A DNA stretch of 64,000 nucleotides, taken from the NCBI GenBank assembly GCA_963965975.1, contig OZ014420.1:64501-128500 (forward strand), read 5' to 3'. The position numbers and the translations under genes are program-made. Below, piece after piece: positions 12,001 through 22,314 of this stretch; the first letter of the stretch is position 1; each line of letters begins with the position of its first letter. This DNA comes from Xestospongia bergquistia. Taxonomy: Eukaryota; Porifera; Demospongiae; Haplosclerida; Petrosiidae. The notes below the pieces were generated by a model. That model saw nothing but the letters and a program-made list of their open reading frames with translations. It had not been told where the DNA came from and did not search any database.

Positions 12001-13973
12001 CTATATCACCTGGAGGTGACTCTGAACAACAACAGCAAGAGAAGGAACATGAACCATCTTCAAATAAGAACCAATCAAAATCTAATTATTGGTCACCTAT
12101 GACATCATCATCAGAACTAGATGGTCATTATCCACCAAATAAAGAATTAGATTATCGTTCTACTACAGATAATCCTGGTGTCCTTGTTCCTAGTTTAATA
12201 GCACTTGAATCAAATAATCCTAATAATAATCTTCAGTCTGTGTCTCATTCGGTCATTCAGGACAAAGCTAAAGTCCCTCCAAGGAAACGGAAGTTACAAT
12301 CTTATAATGAATCAAACAAGAGACCTTCATCACCAATAAAAGACCAAGAGATGATGCCTCGTATAAATAAGCCACTCCCACCTCTTCCATCCTCTTTAGC
12401 TCCATCTAATCGTGTAAGTTCTGAGCCTGTTGTTATGTCTGCACAAGATATGAAAACACCACCTGGTTTTGTCTATGATCCAAGTCTACCAATGTCATTA
12501 GATTATCAACTAATTGCATTTGAAAGACAAAAGGCTGCTGAAGAGAAACAGAAAGATGACAGAAAGTCTCCTAAGTCAAAACGAATACGGTCCGGTGAAC
12601 CTGATATGATGCGACATAAGACCACACCTAGTCCACCCAATCCTTATAAAAGAATTGTTCCTCCAGGTATAATACCATCTGATCACATGATACATGGACG
12701 TAACATGTCAATTAAACAAGAACCTGTTGCTAGACCAGGTCGTCCACCCTCTAAAGGTAATCATTCAAGCAAACAACTTCAACAAACAAAGAAAACATCT
12801 CGTAGTAAAAATGACATCATGTCAATCAAAAAAGAACCTCCAGATACAGCAACACAATGGCCATCATCACATCAATCCTTTCTTCCTATGCCAGGCTTAC
12901 CTCCTCCACTTGGTCTCAATTTACCACCTGGAGTAACTATGACATCACCAACACCTGGTCAGCCATCAGCTACTCCATTGGTGCATGGAGTACATGTATT
13001 ACATCCACCAAATTGGCCCCCACCTCCACATGTGGGTGCTATCCAGTCTTCTAATAATAAATCAAATAAACATGACACACAACAACATCGAGGTGATCTT
13101 CAAATTCATCCAGGTGGAGCACGTCGAACACCTAGTCCCAATCCAAGAAAATCCCACGAGTGGCTTGGAGCTCCACATCCGAGTGGACTACCACATGTAA
13201 TTACTTCAGCACCTATGAAACAGGAACATCTCTCTGGTCGCCCTAGCAACCAAAGTCATCCAGATTCTAAACCACATCTTTCTTCTATGGGTCATTTACG
13301 AATGGGTACCGGACGTCATCATGCAAGTAATAAACATGACTCTTCTCGTCATTCGCAATCTTCTTCATCACATCCTCCAACTCAACCTTCTCCAACTCAT
13401 CCTGGTAAGTGTGTAGATGATAAAAAATCACTCAATTACTTACTCTCTCTCTCTGTCTAGGTTTACGAAGCAATGGTGTTGGTCCAACTATTGTTAATCC
13501 ATCCTCATCAGAAGAATTAATTAAAATGCAGTTACAATTGGAAGCGTTACAAAAAGCAGGGGTTAGTGTACCGATGCCATCTACCCTCCCACCACAAGAT
13601 CTGATGATGTGGCAAAGCAGAGCAGCAGCACAATTAGCAGCTATGGGTCAACTACCTGTAGATCAAGCTTTACAAATGCAACTGGCAATGCAACAACATC
13701 TAGCTGCTGCTGCTGTAGCACAACAACAGCAACAACAACAACAACAACAACAAAATGAAGCGGCAGCAATGGCAAACTTTCAAGCAATTGCGGCAGCTCA
13801 AGGCATGCAAGCTGGTATCATCCCATTTATGCAACCTATGCCAGGATTTCCTACAACACCAGGTAATGTGTACAAACACACATTATATAGTTAATTATAG
13901 CCTCTCTTCCATTATAGGTGGTATTGGTATGGTTCCATTTACTTTACATCCTCAGCCAAAAAGAGATAGCTAG
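9081..13973 (+). CDS. ZNF608/ZNF609/scribbler-like nuclear regulator, no C2H2 finger seen
   Basis: Exons: 9071 (coding from ATG 9081)-9644, 10256-10553, 10984-11071, 11123-13404, 13461-13862 and 13918-13973. The diagnostic part spans the second to fourth exons: I-I-C-Q-E-A-E-G, then [17 protein letters not shown], then [10 protein letters not shown]. This lines up with the conserved W-R-N-K-T-Y-V-G-T-L...H-D-W-A-P-P-R-F module of ZNF608/609 and Drosophila scribbler. The rest is low complexity: acidic, Ser/Pro-rich, repeated (V/I)-K-(Q/K)-E-P sumoylation-like motifs, basic P-R-K-R-K, and a late Gln run (13724-13752). The C2H2 finger of bilaterian members was not found. A longer N-terminus from ATG 9057 is open, but it crosses the probable splice acceptor at 9070. 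Confidence 0.72.
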
Positions 13974-14137
13974 TCTTTGTTTTCTTAGGCACATATTGTA
14001 GTATCTCTCTAACATATCTTATGCACACAGTTGAAATTTTATCTCCCCTTTCTTTCTTTTTACTAAATATTGTTTTATTATTATCTTGTACTATATTATC
14101 TTGTACTACATCTGTACGTGTGCTTGTCTCAAATATT

Positions 14138-16256
14138 TTAATAAAGATCAAACACTAATTGTTTGCTTGAGTCCTGGAAAGCTATCAGTAACATAGCATC
14201 TCCAGGTGTATTCCATATACCAGTGGGTAACAAAGTCACATAATGTTGTGGCCCTAATTTGTAAGCTAACACTGGCTCTATTTCAGATGAACTAGCATTC
14301 ACTATATCTTCAATAGACCACAAAATGACTAATCCATCCCATCCAATGGATATGATATAATTCTGATAATACGTCAGTCCACCAACAAAAGACTGATGGC
14401 CTGTGACAAAATATGTAGATAATATAGCAATTATCTTATAATCATAATAATATACCTTTTAAAACGCCTGAATAATGTATTTTGTCATAACCTCTTGAAG
14501 TAACTAGACAAGTCACATATTAATCACATGACAGTCATGTGAACAACTAACAATAATTTAATATGGAATGAGTAGGTTTGTTTTCTCCTGATGATGTCAT
14601 TGTTAAAATATGTATGCAATTATCAGCTGATCCAACTAAAATACTCCTACACAAACAGTCAAGATGGTTTTATAAATCGAAACCCTTACTTATTATCTGG
14701 TGTCCACAGCAGACATGTTACTGGGCCAGAACAACAATGGATTTGTTGACAAAATATAATAGATAAATCTTTAATTGAATACAAGATAACATCTCCAGAC
14801 TCAGTACCAACTACAATATATCTGTAGAAAGATTTTTAGGAATGTTTATTATTATAACATAATTAATTATATAAACTAATTACTACAGTTCTCATAGCAA
14901 CTGAATCAGATTGTTTCCATGACAACACTTACTGTTCATCAATCCTCCACAGTGATGTAATAACACATTGACTGGTATGAAGTGTAGAGTATAACTTGTT
15001 CTCGCTACATAAAAGTAACTATAACAAAATTAACTACATCAAAGAGAATACCTAATACTACAAAGAGATATATCTCCATTACAAGTTCCAATTAACAGAA
15101 AATTACTACTAGAAGATAACCTAGGAAAAGACTAAGTTTAATACATGTGTACACTTTTACATATTACATGTACATTGTAATAGCATTGTCTTGTTTAATA
15201 GTGAATGATGACATCGTATGAGGATAAATGACAACTACATCCCCTTGAGAAGTCCCTATAGCAACCATTAGTTGGTGGGTGTGGTCATTGTACCATGTCA
15301 TACATAGACACGTTGGTTGATGAACGTCAACATTCTGAGTTCATAAATAATATTAATTATGACAGACGACACCTATTTTACCTGAGGAAATGAGATTGTT
15401 GTAGATAAAGCATTAGTAAGAGACGAAGTTAGCTTGTCAATCATTGCAGTCATTCTCTCGTTCTCCTCTTCAAAACCTGTTTTACCAGTTAAACGAGTAC
15501 TCCGACGCCTTTTTACATCTATTTTCTTCCCAGCTTCAACAGGAATATCATGACAAATTAATTTATAGATGCCTTCCTTCACAACTAATGCCACCAACAT
15601 CATTGTAGACCCTCTAGTGATTACTTTAATTAATTTGTCATTAGGAAGAGTCCAACCGTTACTGGAAACAGTAGATTTTAACTGAAGCAGACTATGATTA
15701 GTATGATGAGGTGAAGGATAAGTGTGTTGATGCATTAAAAGTGGGTGTGTACACTTGGCACAACCCACATAAGGTAATGAGTTATGGACATCAGAGTCTG
15801 TAGAATACTTCAATAGTAAATTACCGACATCACTGCATACAAATCCATGACAAATACACGAAACATTAGCTACCTAAAGTATGATATCATCATCATCATC
15901 ACAATAGTCATGTGACTATTACATGACATATACCTCACTATCCATTTCATCAGGCGGAATTGGAATGAGATCATGAGCACAAAATTGTGTCATATAAGGT
16001 AACTCTGATATGGAAATAAGACCACAACATGAGACTGAGGATGCTGAGGCTAATTCTCCAAAAATGAGTGCATCAGTAGAAGTAGGCATGCGATGTAAGG
16101 ATTGTGTATGACCACACTCACATAATAATCGAGAACTAGTGAAAAAACTAAAAAATAGATGTAATATCTGTTGTTGCCATGGCAATCTTACCCTTCATCA
16201 GAATGCTTTAACTTATATTGGGAACAATGGCAATCTGATACAACACAAGAGGCCAT
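14138..16256 (-). CDS. Uncharacterised WD40-type protein with Cys/His-rich N-terminus
   Basis: Multi-exon minus-strand gene. Start ATG 16256 opens MASCVVSDCHCSQYKLKHSD and stop TAA is 14140-14138. The N-terminal third has repeated Cys/His clusters: C-E-C-G-H-T-Q-S-L-H, F-C-A-H-D, C-I-C-H-G-F-V-C, and C-A-K-C-T-H-P-L-L-M-H-Q-H. A basic linker (K-R-R-R-S-T-R-L) follows. The C-terminal part holds short WD40-like blades spread over many exons (G-T-S-Q-G-D-V-V-V; I-I-S-I-G-W-D-G-L-V-I-L-W). The clusters suggest metal binding. I do not recognise an orthologue. Small exons between 14400 and 15330 are only partly resolved. It is head to head with MEF2 across 350 bp. Confidence 0.6.
14140..14145 (+). 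terminator. AATAAA polyadenylation signal
   Basis: A plus-strand AATAAA lies 167 nt after the stop codon of the ZNF608/609-like gene. It overlaps the minus-strand gene's stop codon (14138-14140), so the two convergent transcripts probably overlap at their 3' ends. Confidence 0.5.
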
Positions 16257-16606
16257 CTTTATAACGACGCCATGTTGAATCACGTGATCTTTCTTCCTCA
16301 ATAAGGAAGTTTTCAAGACAGTCTGAAGTACAGTTGACCTTGTATATCTCTGACTCCTGTCTCTTTCCCTTAATTTATCAAGTTTCTATCGCTGAGGTAC
16401 CATATAATACTAGAAAATATGCATTATCATTGTCTGTGTTATTTATAACCTACGTTTGCCAAAAATAGCAATTGTCCTAAAATAGCATTTTATCATCGAA
16501 GCTAAAAATAGCGCATTTCTTGATGTTACTCAATTAAGACTCTTATTGTGATAAGATAAGTCATGTGACTTATAATAATGTTCCATTAGGTTAATAACTC
16601 TCTAAT
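16257..16606. promoter_or_regulatory. Shared head-to-head promoter interval, WD40 gene and MEF2
   Basis: 350 bp separate two divergent start codons, so both promoters must lie here or in 5'-UTR introns. A TCACGTGAT E-box (about 16279-16287) and a CATGTGACTTAT (from 16562) are visible. No TATA box is obvious for either gene. Confidence 0.4.
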
Positions 16607-18396
16607 ATGGGTCGAAAGAAAATTCAAATCACTCGTATTCAAGATGAGCGCAATAGACAGGTTAGGTGACCCTAAGTCATGTGATATCATGTGACTACAT
16701 CTACAGATCACATTTAGCAAGCGTAAAGCTGGTCTTTTAAAGAAAGCATATGAATTAAGTATACTTTGTGATGTGGAAATTGCTGTCATTATGATAACAC
16801 ACAACAGTAAACTTTATCAATATGCCTCATCCAATATGAATTCCATTTTGATACGTTACACTGAATTTAAAGATCCAGATGAAAGCAAAACAAATGCAGA
16901 TATTTTAGAGGTTTGTGTCATGTCAAAATACTAGGTAATTGTTATAAAATTTAGGATATTACAAAAAAAGAGAAAAGTGGACGTAGTGATGATTCTGGTG
17001 ATGAAGATGACACATCTGCTCAAATACCACTCACTCCTAATACTCATGCTCATTATCAAAGAATTGATGAAGAGTTTGATCAAGTATTACATCATACTGA
17101 GGTAATACAGCCACACTCAATCCTAATTAATAATATTTAATAGTTACCATCAACTGTTCAAGAGCAACAGCCACACCCATCTCCAATACCACCCCCGATA
17201 ATAATACCAAGTAAAGTCCCTCAGGCTATGCCTGTAAGTGTGCCAGTATCAGGAGGAGGAAGAGTTAAGTTAGGATCAGCAGGATCTAGTCATTCTGACT
17301 CACCAAGTACAAGCACACCGGGGTCTAAAGGTCAAAGGTCACCTCTGTCTGGTGGCTCAATGCCACCTCCTCTAGGTACACCCACCCGTTTACAAACAAT
17401 ACGAAGTCAGACTTTAAAGCTCCACCTACCAGGTTTATATTTTGCAACCAAATAGTAACATTATTAATTTGGTATTAGGTGGAGGTCGTAATTACATACC
17501 TCTGGGGCAAGCTGGAAAGTCTCCCTCTGGAGAAGATAATACTATTAGTGATGGGGATAATTCTGAAGCAAATTCAGGACGACCACAACTTAGGGTAGTC
17601 ATTCCTGGCCAGAAAGGTTTTGTACCACGTACAGTAAGTATTTTAACCTGTGAAACTGGTTTGTAATATTGTTTTCTCATGCTAGTTACCATCATCTCCA
17701 CCTCCTGTTATTAATGTAGGTGACCCAGTGTCCTCACCTAGTTCAGCATCTGATAATTCACCAGTTGAACAACCTATTGTTACTTCACAGCTTGTAACCA
17801 CTACAATCAATACTGACTCCTTAAACACACCCATTATGTCATTGACCACACCCAGTTTATTTAGTAGTTTGCCACCTGGACTTTCCAACATTGCGACAGA
17901 GCTACCATTAGGATCATCAACTCTTGGAGATATCGGATCTACATCAGCCCTGGTAGCCTTTCCAGTTAGTATACAACCATCATCGGTATCTACTACGACA
18001 CCAGGCAGTAATATCATTTTGCAAGCTCAAAACATGGGACAACCATTTCTCTTAACTCCAACTCCTTATGATAAACCACAAACTACTACTGCTAGTATAG
18101 CTCCTTCAAGTCTGATTACTCCTCCTTCAACTTTAGCTACTTCAGGTGGTCTGTCAAGTTTACGAGATTTAGAACAACTCAAACAACAATATGATCGTAT
18201 ATATCAACAGATATCTCAAACATTGCAACAACACAGTCAACACCAAAGTCAAGATCCACCTCCTGGTAATAGTAGTGATAAACCTCAAGGTAAAAGATCA
18301 ATTGAAAGAGAAGAGACTTTCTCTTCAGAGAGTGAACCTCCTAATATTGAAATGTCTTCTTCAAAACGGTTATGTATAGAAACAAACACAGATTAA
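16607..18396 (+). CDS. MEF2: Myocyte enhancer factor 2, MADS-box transcription factor
   Basis: DNA-binding factor of the MADS/MEF2 family that binds AT-rich CTA(A/T)4TAG sites. Six exons: 16607-16660, 16707-16910, 16955-17101, 17144-17432, 17479-17633 and 17686-18396. The first exon encodes [18 protein letters not shown], nearly identical to bilaterian MEF2. Exon 2 holds the rest of the MADS box ([15 protein letters not shown]) and the MEF2 domain ([10 protein letters not shown]). The transactivation half keeps an R-V-V-I-P core and an S-L-T-T-P-S motif known from MEF2, then becomes Ser/Pro/Thr/Gln-rich. The intron after the first 18 codons is at the family's conserved place. Expressed domains are intact; no defects seen. 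Confidence 0.95.
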
Positions 18397-18693
18397 CTCA
18401 ATATTCTTGTCATGATGTGCATCCTTTCTCTGTTCTTTGCTTAGAAACCTCTATTATTTCATTTTGTGCAACTTTTGATATTTTCTTATTAAAAAGCAGC
18501 AACAGCCAATACAGCAATATAGATGTAGATTGAAAAGGGGAAGAGACTGACTTCTTCAACATATAGTGTAGCTTATATAACATATTTAGACAATAGTGCC
18601 AAACAAAACATTTGTATATAGTAGATAATATTACAATAGCATATTGTCCTAAATAATAAACATTCCCAGCGTTTGTTACATTTACAATATTAT

Positions 18694-20136
18694 TTATTGA
18701 TTCATACAATTAACAGTTTTTGTAGCACTCATAATAACAGATTGTCTCCACACTTCAAGAGCTGACTGAAGGGACTTCAACTCATGATGGTTCTCTTGTG
18801 ATAAGTCATGACTTTCAGAAGGGTCATCAATTAAGTCATACAGTTCAGATGAAGTCATTTTGCCTTTATTGTAAGTGGCATAAAGTTTGTAACGATCTCC
18901 ACTAATAGCTGCAGTGTAAGTTGAATCAAAGTTATCAGCCACATTGTACATCCATTTAATTGTTTTGTTTCGAGATTGTTCTTTATTATTAAGAAGTGGC
19001 ATTATTGATATACCATCAATAGGTCTATCCTTTGGGCATTTTAAGTTAAGAAGATCACATAATGTTGGCATTAGATCTGTTGAGACAACAGAATAATTAG
19101 TAGCACGATTACTAGATATCATGGCTGGCCACTCAATAATACCAGGTACACGAATTCCACCTTCATATAACTGTGCCTTATGACCTCGCAAGAAAGCAGC
19201 TGAACCTGGAGTACCTTTAGCATAGCCATTATCACTAGTAAACCAGAGCATTGTATTGTCACTAATATTGTACTGTTTTAAAAGTTGCCTGACTTGTCCC
19301 ACTGCATCATCTAATGCACTGATGGCTCCGAAATAATCGATTTCGTTTTGATCATAACCAGCTTTTAAATATTGCTTAATGTAGCCTTCATATGCCAAAT
19401 AGCGTACGTGTACATTGTGAAATGGAAGATAAGCAAAGAATGGTTTTCCATCACCAACACTCTTGTTAAGAAATTGCTCAAAATTTTTCACTATAAAATG
19501 AGCATCATCACCATTTTCAGCAACAGTACAGTTTTTTAGCTTATTAGACTCCACAGTGTAGTAGTTAGTACATGGAGGATCATTATTGTAGTGACCTCGT
19601 ATACAAAGTTTACTATCAAAGCAAGCACAGTTCATATTAGCTGAAGGAGCTGAACGTTCAGTAGCCCACCATTCTTGAAAACCATGTTGACCTGGATGTG
19701 AAACTGGCCATTTAGGATTGCCACCTAAATCGATAAAGTCTCCTAAATGCCATTTTCCAAACATGTATGTTTTGTAATCAGCTTTAGAAAGTAACTCAGC
19801 AATTGTAACTTCTGTTAAAGGTAATGGCTTTTTCTCTGGACATTTAAAATCATCACAGTTATTGCCTGCATTAGCTGTCCACACACAATAACGATTATGA
19901 TTTCTTCCAGTCAATATTGTACCTCTTGTTGGTGAACAGACTGGACCTCCACTGTAATAACGATCCAGTCTTATACTGTGAGGTGAGGTTGCCATAACAT
20001 TAAGATGAGGAGTAGTTGCTTTACCACCATTATATTGGACATCACCATAGCCTAAATCATCTGCCATCATAAATACAACATTAGGTCTATCCCCAAAACA
20101 GAGAGATAAGCAACATAAAAGAGAAAGAAGCCTCAT
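18694..20136 (-). CDS. Arylsulfatase-family sulfatase, single coding exon
   Basis: Secreted or lysosomal sulfate-ester hydrolase. I place the start at ATG 20136 (MRLLSLLCCLSLCFGDRPNV). A hydrophobic signal peptide follows it, and a TTTTGCAG acceptor lies immediately upstream, implying a 5'-UTR intron. An in-frame ATG at 20220 would add 28 residues without a signal. The metal-binding start M-A-D-D-L-G-Y-G-D and the formylglycine motif C-S-P-T-R (sulfatase C-x-P-x-R) with L-T-G-R are present. So are the Y-M-F-G-K-W-H-L-G-D motif and F-T-S-D-N-G. The length (480 aa) is usual. It is intronless within the CDS in a region where nearly everything is intron-rich, which could mean retroposition or transfer. 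The exact substrate (aryl, GalNAc-4-sulfate) cannot be told. Confidence 0.92.
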   Translation of the reverse strand: MRLLSLLCCLSLCFGDRPNVVFMMADDLGYGDVQYNGGKATTPHLNVMATSPHSIRLDRYYSGGPVCSPTRGTILTGRNHNRYCVWTANAGNNCDDFKCPEKKPLPLTEVTIAELLSKADYKTYMFGKWHLGDFIDLGGNPKWPVSHPGQHGFQEWWATERSAPSANMNCACFDSKLCIRGHYNNDPPCTNYYTVESNKLKNCTVAENGDDAHFIVKNFEQFLNKSVGDGKPFFAYLPFHNVHVRYLAYEGYIKQYLKAGYDQNEIDYFGAISALDDAVGQVRQLLKQYNISDNTMLWFTSDNGYAKGTPGSAAFLRGHKAQLYEGGIRVPGIIEWPAMISSNRATNYSVVSTDLMPTLCDLLNLKCPKDRPIDGISIMPLLNNKEQSRNKTIKWMYNVADNFDSTYTAAISGDRYKLYATYNKGKMTSSELYDLIDDPSESHDLSQENHHELKSLQSALEVWRQSVIMSATKTVNCMNQ

Positions 20137-20232
20137 TTCTGCAAAATAAAAAGGGTGGGTCTCACTCGCAATTGATATACTAGTATTTCCTGTCACATGA
20201 GAATCAAGTCCTTTCAGCAAAAAATAACGAAG

Positions 20233-20502
20233 ATGGTCTGAGTGACTTGTATTGCGATTCCAGTAGCTATCTTGCTCTGGAAAGCTATACTTAAACTAGT
20301 GAACTGGTGTCGAGGTAAAAAAGAGAAAGAGGAGGAGGAGCCCTTACAGGATTCTAAGGGACCCCAACAAACAGAGAAACCTGTTGAAAAATCAATGGAG
20401 CAACTGAAGTAAACCTTTTTAAATAATATAATAATATTCTGTTCTTTCTATAGACATCGGCAAGTGACTACAGCTCCTGATAACTGTTCCTCTTGACAAT
20501 AA
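20233..20502 (+). CDS. Candidate micro-selenoprotein, single-pass membrane type (start unresolved)
   Basis: A two-exon open frame (to 20408, then from 20454) encodes a hydrophobic helix A-I-P-V-A-I-L-L-W-K-A-I-L, then basic W-C-R-G-K-K-E-K, an acidic run, a Lys/Gln-rich tail, and the ending A-P-D-N-C-S-S. There it meets TGA (20494-20496), one Gln codon, and TAA (20500-20502). If that TGA is selenocysteine, the tail is C-S-S-U-Q, a C-x-x-U redox motif near the C-terminus as in SelK/SelS-type topology. A SECIS-like fold follows (20560-20628). The 5' end is a problem. From ATG 20233 (or 20197) the frame meets TGA at 20239 after one Val codon, so either an upstream exon exists or two Sec codons are used. 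If the tail TGA is an ordinary stop, this is still a small membrane protein. I do not recognise the family. Confidence 0.45.
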
Positions 20503-20559
20503 GTACTTTTATCACCAACTTCAAGATATCAATGGTTGATTATTGAACATTTGTCCTTC

Positions 20560-20628
20560 ATTGTTAATGATGATATTTACTTCAACCTGCATTGCTTGTA
20601 GGCAGTACATATCTGATGGGATGATAAT
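20560..20628 (+). promoter_or_regulatory. SECIS-like element (type II fold) in the 3' UTR
   Basis: Read by eye from 5' to 3'. Helix I is 20560-20566 with 20622-20628. The quartet is ATGAT (20567-20571) facing TGAT (20614-20617), giving the U.U, A.G, G.A, U.U arrangement. Helix II is 20572-20580 with 20605-20613 (eight pairs, one mismatch). An AA pair (20584-20585) lies 13 nt after the quartet. Helix III is CCTGC 20586-20590 with GTAGG 20598-20602. Each part is in the place expected of a form II SECIS. A C/D snoRNA reading (ATGATGA...CTGA) is possible, but it does not explain the long inner helix. Confidence 0.55.
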
Positions 20629-20713
20629 CACCTATTGAACTAACTATATATGTGTGTATTAATTAATATTATATTCCATTGTTATCTACTATTATCTCTA
20701 AAAAACTGAAAAA

Positions 20714-22171
20714 TTAATCTGTCTGTTTCTTCAGTCGGCGACGCATTTCAATTGGTATTTTATCAAAGCATTTCTTGCAATAAGGACGCTCATCCATATC
20801 AATATATCGGGCTCCACTCCTTTAATTAGATACTCGTTAACTAAATAATTAATACTAATATTGAATACCTTGTTGACAATAGAACATCACAAGCAGTACA
20901 GCAGAAATGTTGTACACACCATGACTTGTTAAGAACAGTCACAACTAGTAAAAAAATCATTTTAAAGGTTAATTTAGAGGTTGTCATACCATCTCCTTTA
21001 CAATGCTTATCACAACTAAAGCACACATCTCCAAATAACTAGAATAAAACACAAGTCATGTGACGGTCATATGGCTATCACTTACCGTTTGGTAGTCTCT
21101 CTCACAATAGGCCAAACCCTTCCTTTCATAATGTCGACGTCCTTCAAATGGTTGTTCACAATATGAACACACAAAATGCTAAACAAAGTCATGATTTTGT
21201 TGTTTATAATTGACTTACTTCAGGATGCCATGTTTTGCCAACAGCATGAATGATACGGCCTTCTATAGGACGTCTGTAATGAAATAGTAATAATACATTA
21301 GTTAGCATGGCAACCATACCTGCAAGCAGCACATATAGACGACTCCATGTTGTCAAAACATCTCAAACAAAACAACTCGCCTTCTTTTTCACGACATCTT
21401 GCAGTTAACTGTTTACTTTACAAACAAATGTACCTTGTATTATAATATGTGACATACTTGCATTTAGTACAGTTGAAATGATGAGGATGAACAACTTGAA
21501 ATTTATAGGTAATATGTTCACCCTGGATTGGAAGACTAGACCTTTATAATAAACCACACCCCCTAATGATTTTAGTTAATTACCTACACTTGTTACAAAA
21601 CTTTTTAGCTCCACCTTTAAATTCACTGTTACAACGTTTACATAATGGTCTAATAATCAAATAATAAAGCATTAATTACTAGGGGAGTTGTCTTACCTTC
21701 CTTGATTCTTTACAAATCCAATATCAGCTAATTCACAATGACAACTAACACATTTAAAACATTTTGGATGCCAACACTGACCAACAGCACGAATCACTCG
21801 TCCAATAACAAAGTCACCTGATACAAAGGGAGCTCACTAAATAACCAATGGCATTAAAACATACCACACCCACTACAACAAGGAGCATATAACGTTTTAA
21901 AATCATGTTCACAATAACGTCGTCCTTCATGCTATAAGAAAGAAATGGTCTTTAGTCTTGACTCTGTTATACTTACTTCAAAGAAAACACCTTCGGGGAA
22001 AGGCTGGAAACATTGTACACAACTAAATACATAAACAATTCCCAAATCAATTTTATAAATACTAACTTACACAAAACAGCCGTCATGCCAGACATGGCCC
22101 CCAGCATTTACCATACCATCGCTTGGTTCAAATGGATCCTGACATAACGTACACACACCGCCAAAATCCAT
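20714..22171 (-). CDS. LIMS1: PINCH, five-LIM focal-adhesion adaptor
   Basis: Binds integrin-linked kinase and parvin in integrin adhesion complexes (known for the family). The start ATG is 22171 ([16 protein letters not shown]) and the stop TAA 20716-20714 follows [10 protein letters not shown]. Five LIM domains in about ten short exons can be read. LIM1 ends F-F-E-H-E-G-R-R-Y-C. LIM2 has [17 protein letters not shown]3 has F-C-N-K-C-R-S-S-L. LIM4 has [15 protein letters not shown]5 has [12 protein letters not shown]. The order and linkers match vertebrate PINCH1/2. The gene predates the LIMS1/LIMS2 split, so the symbol is nominal. Confidence 0.93.
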
Positions 22172-22314
22172 CTTTGTTTATGTCAACTGAAGACTTTTGA
22201 AGTTATCAAAAGTTATTAGTTATGAAGGAAATGATTATTGATTAATATAATGAATATTAATAATGTATTGTGGAGTGTTAAAAAAATAACATTACGTAAT
22301 TTTTATTTGAGTGT

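Noticed and set aside
18410..18709. Minus-strand 99-aa open frame downstream of the sulfatase
   Set aside because: It lies in the sulfatase 3' region, has no recognisable domain, and overlaps the sulfatase end in another frame.
20567..20616. C/D-box snoRNA reading of ATGATGA ... CTGA
   Set aside because: The flanks outside the boxes do not pair, and a long perfect helix lies between them. That suits a SECIS element and not a snoRNA guide region.
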